Source of the DNA: Fusarium oxysporum f. sp. lycopersici 4287
Lineage: Eukaryota; Ascomycota; Sordariomycetes; Hypocreales; Nectriaceae
Reading direction: 5' to 3'
NCBI RefSeq assembly: GCF_000149955.1
Contig: NC_030995.1
Location: 2,001,453 to 2,065,452 of the forward strand
DNA: 64,000 bases
In this document: in pieces, positions 57,836-64,000 of the stretch
How the letters are laid out: every line of letters begins with the position of its first letter
Position numbering within the stretch: the stretch's first letter is position 1
Notes under the pieces: generated by a model
Seen by the model: the letters and a program-made list of their open reading frames with translations, nothing else
Told to the model about the DNA's origin: nothing
Databases searched by the model: none
Translations under genes and position numbers: made by a program

Positions 57836-59197
57836 ATGTCGATACAAGACGATCACCCCTTTGGCAAAGACAAAGAGAAGCGCTCAAAATGGAAGATCTT
57901 TAGCTCCTCAAAAGACAAGGATAAGGAGAAGGAGAAGGAGAAGGACAAAGACAAGCGCAAAAGTCAAGAACTTCAGATCCCAGAAACAGCAGAGACTTCG
58001 GGCGATTCGACATACGGAAGCAGTGAACCCAATAACTCATTGACAACAGAGGGCGATCTGAGCAACACAAAGAGTAACAGTGGATTGAGTCCAGGGAAGA
58101 CACCAAACAATGCGACGCCTACCCCAAACCTCAACCCGAATTCAGGACCAGACTCTTACACCAGTCCGACGATCAAAAGAGAAACGGTGACCAATCCTAA
58201 TACGGGACAGACAATTACAACTACAACGACGACTACGACTACTACCACGACCGTCACAAACTCCAATGGCACAACCGAAACAATTGAGGAGCCTCATCCT
58301 GTCATGGAGTTACCCACCGTCAGCAACCAAGACGTCACACCATCTCCCCCGCATCCACCACCTGTAACACAGCCCGAACCCGTACAACACATAACGCCTA
58401 CACCTGTTGAACCATCCCCAATTACCCCAACAGCACGTCGCAAGAGTTTAGAGACTCCAGGCCGACGCCTAATTCCGCCCCGCGATCCAATTCCCTCTCA
58501 GATTTCCAGCTCAGATAACAATTCACCTGCAATTCCTGAACGAAATGTCAGACGCTCAGCGGAATTCGTTCCAGCGCCTTTACAAGTTGGCCAGGGCGCT
58601 GTTCCGCCCCCACCTCCGCCTGGGGATAAACCTACTGTGAATTATTCCCGGCCTGCTAACAAATCGACATTTGCGAATTTGAAGTCCGCTGCCGCTGGTA
58701 TCCATGTAAGTGCCCTTCAATTGAGCCATCTCAATCCATACCGACGAACTCTACAGGGCGCCGGCGAAACTCTTCGCGGAACACTAAACTCCAGCGTCGA
58801 CAAACACTTCGGCGGCACTCCCCAAGCAATTGAGAAGAACCAAGCAGCCATCGACGCAGGCCGCTACGAGATCGACAACCGCACATTCTACCACCCAAAT
58901 GAATACCGTCTAACACGACCAGAAGGCTCCGGTCCTTCCCCCGACAGGCTGCCAATTCCTGATGCTCAATACGACGACCCGCCCTTCAACATGGGAAACA
59001 CGACAGGAAGTCCTGCGGTGGCGGATAAAGAGAGGGAAAAGAGACATAGCAGATTGGGAAGCCTGTTTGGTAAGAGTGGAGGACGGTCGGCGTCGCAACC
59101 TGGTGCTGATGCGACGCCAAGAGCGGAGAGGGGGAAGTTGAGAAAGAGGAGCAGTTCAGGGCCGGGGACGCCGAAGTTGAGTGTCGTGGGGGAATAG
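57836..59197 (+). CDS. hypothetical disordered protein with Lys/Glu and poly-Thr runs
   Basis: Exons 57836-58705 and 58757-59197, with a 51-nt intron, give 436 aa. The N-terminus is highly charged (SSKDKDKEKEKEKDKDKRKS). A 12-residue threonine run is encoded near 58212-58250. Pro-rich segments follow, including VPPPPPPGDKP. A more ordered part spans the splice: KSTFANLKSAAAGIH then GAGETLRGTLNSSVDKHFGG. The tail is basic and Ser-rich. The GAGETLRGTLN block recurs, as I recall, in uncharacterised filamentous-fungal proteins. The intron is in frame and stop-free, so retention would insert 17 residues. No function is known to me. Confidence 0.8.
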   Translation: MSIQDDHPFGKDKEKRSKWKIFSSSKDKDKEKEKEKDKDKRKSQELQIPETAETSGDSTYGSSEPNNSLTTEGDLSNTKSNSGLSPGKTPNNATPTPNLNPNSGPDSYTSPTIKRETVTNPNTGQTITTTTTTTTTTTTVTNSNGTTETIEEPHPVMELPTVSNQDVTPSPPHPPPVTQPEPVQHITPTPVEPSPITPTARRKSLETPGRRLIPPRDPIPSQISSSDNNSPAIPERNVRRSAEFVPAPLQVGQGAVPPPPPPGDKPTVNYSRPANKSTFANLKSAAAGIHVSALQLSHLNPYRRTLQGAGETLRGTLNSSVDKHFGGTPQAIEKNQAAIDAGRYEIDNRTFYHPNEYRLTRPEGSGPSPDRLPIPDAQYDDPPFNMGNTTGSPAVADKEREKRHSRLGSLFGKSGGRSASQPGADATPRAERGKLRKRSSSGPGTPKLSVVGE

Positions 59198-59420
59198 TTT
59201 CGCGCCACGGGAGTTGTGTCGTATATCTAGCTTAATGCCACATTACGTACTCACCACGTGGAAGATATTGAAGGCAGGACTTTGTGATACTGACGCCACC
59301 TGATGCTTTGGCGCATCCACTGATGTTGAAGTATCCTCATATCAAGACACGAATGTTCATAACGCCAAAGTTCATTATTGGTATCTGAAGATAAACGAGA
59401 TCTAAATGATAAATGTCCGA

Positions 59421-60330
59421 CTAGTTCGAAACATAATGGGCGACATATTCAACTTCCATATGGTTTCCAATTCCATCTTTGGTGTTGGTGTTGGGAACGC
59501 CAGGCTATAATCTTGTTAGTCAACGTCTCTCTTCTTCGGATTCTTCGACTTACCCAATCTCCCCCAACGGCAACGTTAAAGATGACAAACATAGGACTAT
59601 GGCAAAGACTCTTCCAAACCTTAGCATTGCCGACTTGAGCGCCCGTAACACGATGAAAGACCCTTCCATCGAGATACCAGGTAATAGACTGAGACCTCAG
59701 ATTGCTGCTTCGTCGATCAAACTGGACCCGCCAAACGTGATAATTGCTATCAGGAAGCTGAACATTGGACGCAATGCCATTGGGCTCATTGCAGATCCCG
59801 CCAGGAGCTTGGTCACAGTGAACAGCGCCATAGCCAATTTTCTGCCCGTTGACATTCTCCATGATATCAACCTCTCCGCAAGCAGGCCACTCAACACCTT
59901 TTCGGATCGCATCACCCAGGAGCCAAAAAGCCGGCCAGATTCCCTGCTTACTCCTCGCCGAGTTGCCACCCAGACGCAAACTCGCTTCAACTCTAGTGAT
60001 CTTTCCAAGCTTGGGCGTCAGAGTATACTTGCTCTCAATACGAGCAGACGTCCATTTCCGCGTTGAATCTGAGAACTGGGGAATCAGCTGCAAGGTGTTC
60101 TTGCCAGACTTTCGAAGAACACTTGTGCTTTTCACGTAGGCTTGGATTTCATTGTTGTAGTTCTTTACGCGCTCGATGATGTGCCATGTGTTTGTGCTGG
60201 GGAATGTGTTGGCTTGGCCTTCGAAGCCTTGCTGCCAGACGCGCGTGTAGCCGCTGTAGGCGGGTGGTTGGACTGCCGCTGCGATGGCGAACAGACATGT
60301 GAAGATGGGGAGGATCCAAGGAGACAACAT
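59421..60330 (-). CDS. secreted GH16 family glycoside hydrolase
   Basis: GH16 enzymes cleave beta-1,3 or mixed-linked glucans and related polymers. Exons 60330-59554 and 59504-59421, with a 49-nt intron, give 286 aa. A signal peptide (MLSPWILPIFTCLFAIAAAV) leads. The catalytic ExDxxE is in GEVDIMENV (Glu153 nucleophile, Asp155, Glu158 acid/base by family rule). Aromatic substrate-cleft residues occur in GIWPAFWLLGD and YHVWRVQFD. The intron is placed so that the C-terminal strand reads VGGDWPGVPN and MEVEYVAHYV, as in the family. Reading through the intron would change the end. Exact specificity cannot be told. Confidence 0.92.
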
Positions 60331-61103
60331 GGTGAGAATTGTAAAGATAAGGGGGGGGACAAGGAAAGGAATGCTGCGGTGTTGCCGCGTAGAAGGGAAA
60401 GGGAAGATAGTGCAAAGCGCACTTTAAGGAGAGTCGTCACGAAGTTGGTGAGAATGAGATACCGTGAACACCATCATTTTCAGGGAAATCCCCTTGAATA
60501 TATAGATTTCCCATCTCTTTTCAGCTTACGAATGCCATATCGGTCTAGAATGCTAGACGCCGTTCTGATAACAATAGCTTGGTGTCTGGAACATGTCTAA
60601 GGCCGGTTTCAATCCTTAGATCCAACGTGGGCTAACCCGGAACAGTGAGGCTAAGCCAAACGCAGCGCATTTCTCAACGCCACCATCTTCAATAGTCTCG
60701 TTTCTTTGATTGAAATATTGGAATTTTATGGAATTGTGGCTTGATGACCCTGGGCTATTGTGGAATTAAGCTTTGGTCCCTGATTCCAGGGCAAAAAAAA
60801 GGTTAATGAATCTGGATAAGCGCTGCTGCCCATGCAAGGAACGCGCTACTCTATTGGGCTCATGGGAATGACTGAGGAATTGGATGGAAGTCTGGGTTTT
60901 TGAGAGAGGTTTGAGGGTGAAGGGATGGGGCTTTGAGATGTCCCATCAACTTTAAGATAACCTTGGTGGTATTAACAGAATCCTGAACGTGGGATACTCT
61001 AATCTATACATCTCGTAAAGCATTCAAATGAAGGTTGTGCTGTGTTTCTCCTTGCCGGCAAGAGTCGTCGCCCCGAACACGCACATAGCATTACGTGCCT
61101 CCA
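60331..61103. other. intergenic
   Basis: About 770 bp with the GH16 promoter and the 3' flank of the SUR7-like gene. No gene recognised. Confidence 0.55.
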
Positions 61104-62066
61104 TCACATCCCTTCAGGTGGCGCCATTCTCGTTAGATCCTCCACAACAGTAGTGCTGACAATAGTGAAGAAGCCCTTCATGTGTACAAGGAAATAAGAG
61201 ATGACGGCCATAGGAACCACTAACGGGATTACACCCAAGAGCAACGGCGGATTCGAAATCAGGCGCCCGATCAGAATCGAGACCAATGCCCAAAAGGCAG
61301 GACCGATCATTTCCATGTCTGAAAATTCTGATAGTTCAACCTCTTTCAAGTACGGGCCAGCTTCGTAGCTCATCGCCACAAAGCACAAGGCGAGACTTGC
61401 GAAGAGGAACATAGTGTCCAAGCCGAGAATTAGCGTGGTAAAAAGGTGGAATATTGAACAAGTTTTATGCATGACGTAGAAAGATGCGATGTTGGTAATG
61501 ACGGAGCAGATGAGAAACCAGAACAGGAATCTGCCGAGACTTTGGGCTGACTGGTGGTCAACTTGTTTGTTGATGGCATCTTTGCACTTCTGTAGAGTGC
61601 ACTCTTCCCCGGGAGTACTGGGCTCGTATTGTTCGATATCTTGGAGAACAGCTTCTGTAAGGTTGAGCGATCCTGGGACACGTTTCACACAGGACTTTTT
61701 CTCCTTCGTGATTCTACATAGACCTTGAAACTTGAATTAGCGACTGAATGATGACGACGGTAAATGAGGATCGACCGGATTCGTGATGCATGGGGCAGTC
61801 GCTTACCAGAAAGTCCGAATTGGTACTTATCCGGTAGGTGTTCGGCAAGATGTTCGCACTCTTCTCCCTAAACAAGCGCGATTGTTCTGCGTGGCCAGTT
61901 GACGAGGCTGTATTGCGGGTACGTTACCGTTCGGCCTCCTGACAGAACGCATATTGTAAGGGCGAAAATGACTAGCCCAAGATGGTAAGTAGAGAGAGGG
62001 TGTTGGGGAGATGAGAGAGTTGCCCTTACTTATATTTATAGACGCAACTAATATCCAGTTCCTCAT
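61104..62066 (-). CDS. SUR7/PalI-like four-helix membrane protein
   Basis: Exons 62066-62030, 61971-61928, 61867-61807 and 61723-61104 join in frame to give 253 aa. The first helix (MRNWILVASINIIFALTICV) is followed by an outer loop with a claudin-like pattern, FGLSGLC then C (KKSCVK). Three more helices follow: FLFWFLICSVITNIASFYV, TTLILGLDTMFLFASLALC and PPLLLGVIPLVVPMAVISYF. This layout fits fungal SUR7/PalI proteins, which sit in eisosome-associated plasma membrane patches or in pH sensing. The family call rests on layout and the GLxGxC-type motif. The small first exons are supported by donors GTAAGG, GTAACG and GTAAGC and by frame continuity. Confidence 0.72.
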
Positions 62067-62692
62067 TGTAACGACTGTGAATAACAGACTGTGAATAAAC
62101 CATGCGATGTCGTATTTGCGTTGGATGTAGAAAGAGAAAGCTGTTGCCTTGGTAGAAGCTGACAATGGTGGATGACTCTGAAAGTCTGGTGAACAGTAGG
62201 GAAGGAGAAAATGTCCTGCCGGCAGCCGTTCTGAAGCGCTGGCAGGGATGCATTTCGAAAGAGCCACCAGTCGGGTTTCCGTGCTAGACAGGTATGTTTT
62301 TGGCTGCAATCTAATCATGCGGCTCAGCGACCAAGCCCCCGTGAGCTGTAGTCACTGTGCACTTGTGACTTGTCAAAGAGCGAGTGAGCCATTCCCAGCT
62401 TAGGCGACTACGTTGCAAAAACGGGGCAAGAAAATGCCTGGCGAGATGTCAGACAGTCTAGACATGCAGGATACTTCATTAGTGATTACCCCCTGGTCTT
62501 ACAACTGCCGATGCCGATGGGAGGGGTTAAGCTTACGAGAGAAGCTTAACTCAAATCTGCCGACCTCTATACTGGACGTTTCAAAGTGATATCGAGAGTT
62601 TCATCCTGGTAGCAAAGTTGGGAGCGGCTTCTAACTTTCGTATATATCAAACTATCCTTCTAATCTAATTCGCTAAATCATAATTTTACAAG
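62067..62692. other. intergenic
   Basis: About 630 bp, the SUR7-like gene promoter and the 3' flank of the flavin oxidoreductase gene. Nothing recognised. Confidence 0.55.
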
Positions 62693-64000
62693 TCATAACT
62701 CCAACTCTCCATAAGGATGAGCCACTTGTGACAGGGCAGGCCACTTGTACAGCTTATGCTCTGTATCTTGAGCAGCCTGCTGGAAGTACTGCAAAACATC
62801 ATTCCATAGACTATCCGCATTCTCCTGCTTGCTCAAATCAACAGGCTCCAAGTTATTGGCAATCTGGGAGATTTGGATTCCAGCTGCAGCAAGTCTCTTG
62901 AGAACATCATCGTGGTCGAACCTTTGCTCCATTGTTCCAGGAATCGAGACCTTCTTAAGTGTCTCGACGAATCTGGGTTCTTGGGCGCTTGCGCGGCCGA
63001 TACCGACACCATCGATGATATCGAGAGAGTCAACCATCGCCTTGACGCTCTTGAAACCTCCAGTGGAAAAGATCTTGATATCACGCTTCAAAACCTTGAC
63101 GATCTCCTCGGCTTGGACAAGGAAGTAGTTCTCTCGCTTCTTGTTCTCTTCCCGCTCATGAGCAAAGGCAAATTTCTCGTAGTTTCCTCCAGAAAGCTCA
63201 ATAAAGTCAACTTTGGCATTCTCGAGAGCGATGGCAAATGCCTTGACATCTTCGATATCAATACCGCCAGGGGTGTACTCGACAGAGTTGGCCTTGATAC
63301 CAACGATGAAGTTGGGGCTCACACGACGCTTGATCTCAGCAAAAACCTCAAGAACAATGCGCATTCGGTTCTCGCGGCTACCACCGTACTCATCGGTTCG
63401 CTTGTTGGTGCGAGGAGAAAGGAACTGAGCCAGGAGATAACCGTGAGCGCCGTGGAGCTCAATGCCGTCGAAACCAGCCTTGTCAAGGAACTCAGCGGCG
63501 TGAGCGAAACCGTTGATGACGTTGGCGATATCTTCCTTGGTAGCAGGTCGAGGAGCAGCGAAACTTCTTCCAGACAAACCAGAGTTGACGAGCTGGACGT
63601 CTGAGGCACTGATGGGGTTGGGGTTAATCCACTCCTCGACCTGACGACCAGCATGAGAGACCTGGGCGATCAATAGACTGCCGTTCTTCTTGGCCTCGGT
63701 GGCCATCTCCTTGAAGCCGTCAAAGCGACGACCCTCAAAGGGCTCATCGGCGGGGATGACGAGGTTGCCGGGGGCTTCGAGGTTGATGCCGTCGATGATA
63801 ACGTTGCTTGTTAGGATGGTTCCCCAGCCTCCAGCACCCCAGTTTCTGTAGAGGGTGATGAGCTCTGGTGTAGGATATCCTCGAGCAGAGACGTCTTTGG
63901 CATCCCATGTGGCGAGCTTCTCAGACATGGCTGCCTTGAGGAAGCGATTGGGCGCTTGTCGCTTAGCGAAGACATAGTCGAGAGGTTGTAGTAGAGGCGA
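62693..64000 (-). CDS. NADH:flavin oxidoreductase, Old Yellow Enzyme family (5' end outside window)
   Basis: OYE-family flavoproteins use FMN and NAD(P)H to reduce activated double bonds or related groups. The stop is at 62693. The frame is open through the window edge: the codons at 63929-64000 read SPLLQPLDYVFAKRQAPNRF, so the Met at 63928 is internal and the N-terminus is missing. 435 codons plus the stop are visible. Family features: LIAQVSHAGRQ, GFDGIELHGAHGYLLAQFLSP with the substrate-binding His pair position, TNKRTDEYGGSRENRMR, the FMN phosphate-binding stretch KIFSTGGFKSV and GIGRASAQEP. No intron is evident in the visible part. It resembles fungal members of unknown substrate. Confidence 0.9.
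   Translation of the reverse strand, partial: SPLLQPLDYVFAKRQAPNRFLKAAMSEKLATWDAKDVSARGYPTPELITLYRNWGAGGWGTILTSNVIIDGINLEAPGNLVIPADEPFEGRRFDGFKEMATEAKKNGSLLIAQVSHAGRQVEEWINPNPISASDVQLVNSGLSGRSFAAPRPATKEDIANVINGFAHAAEFLDKAGFDGIELHGAHGYLLAQFLSPRTNKRTDEYGGSRENRMRIVLEVFAEIKRRVSPNFIVGIKANSVEYTPGGIDIEDVKAFAIALENAKVDFIELSGGNYEKFAFAHEREENKKRENYFLVQAEEIVKVLKRDIKIFSTGGFKSVKAMVDSLDIIDGVGIGRASAQEPRFVETLKKVSIPGTMEQRFDHDDVLKRLAAAGIQISQIANNLEPVDLSKQENADSLWNDVLQYFQQAAQDTEHKLYKWPALSQVAHPYGELEL

Noticed and set aside
1..64000. CRISPR arrays, insertion sequences, bacterial-type operons or phage genes
   Set aside because: The DNA is eukaryotic with spliceosomal introns. No spaced repeats, transposase frames or terminal inverted repeats were seen.

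Overview
The window is fungal nuclear DNA. Most genes carry short spliceosomal introns (about 45-100 nt) with GT..AG ends and CTAAC/CTGAC-like branch sites. Gene content (HIR3, a Bud7/Bch1-type exomer protein, RRP3, SSF1-type Brix protein, PTC5-type phosphatase, HET domain, PTH11-like rhodopsin-domain receptor, DUF7704) points to a filamentous ascomycete of the Sordariomycetes, most likely Fusarium or a close relative. The species call is inference from protein resemblance. Three N runs (2334-2747, 5259-5675, 55943-56042) mark it as draft assembly.

Layout. 1-6341 has no recognisable gene apart from the probable leader of the first gene. 6342-31971 is a dense housekeeping block: a TBC-domain Rab GAP, a ubiquitin-conjugating enzyme, an exomer protein, the HIR3 histone regulator, a secreted AA14-like copper oxidase candidate, RRP3 and SSF1 head to head, a mitochondrial PP2C, a tRNA-Gln and a membrane protein. 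32464-42441 is mixed: 2-hydroxyacid dehydrogenase, HET-domain protein, PTH11-like receptor and secreted amidase. 42716-64000 looks accessory: two tandem intron-bearing tRNA-Gln genes, small hypothetical proteins, two proteins sharing a Cys-pair/FHAxC module (one with an F-box), a disrupted BAHD-type acyltransferase, a HAD hydrolase, a disrupted EgtD/EasF-type methyltransferase, a disordered protein, a GH16 hydrolase, a SUR7-like membrane protein, and an Old-Yellow-Enzyme family oxidoreductase that runs off the right edge.

How the genes relate. RRP3 and SSF1 share a 218-bp bidirectional promoter and both serve ribosome assembly, on the small and large subunit side respectively. HIR3 and the exomer gene are also divergent. 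The other genes look like independent units.

The most unusual feature is the number of broken reading frames. There is an in-frame TGA between the two halves of the TBC protein, an in-frame TAG before a still-spliceable C-terminal exon of the F-box protein, and seven frameshifts in three genes that are all +1. The consistent direction makes homopolymer over-calling in the assembly a serious alternative to gene decay. No clearly new multi-gene system is visible. The best candidate for novelty is the pair of Cys-module proteins at 45-51 kb with the uncharacterised gene between them.
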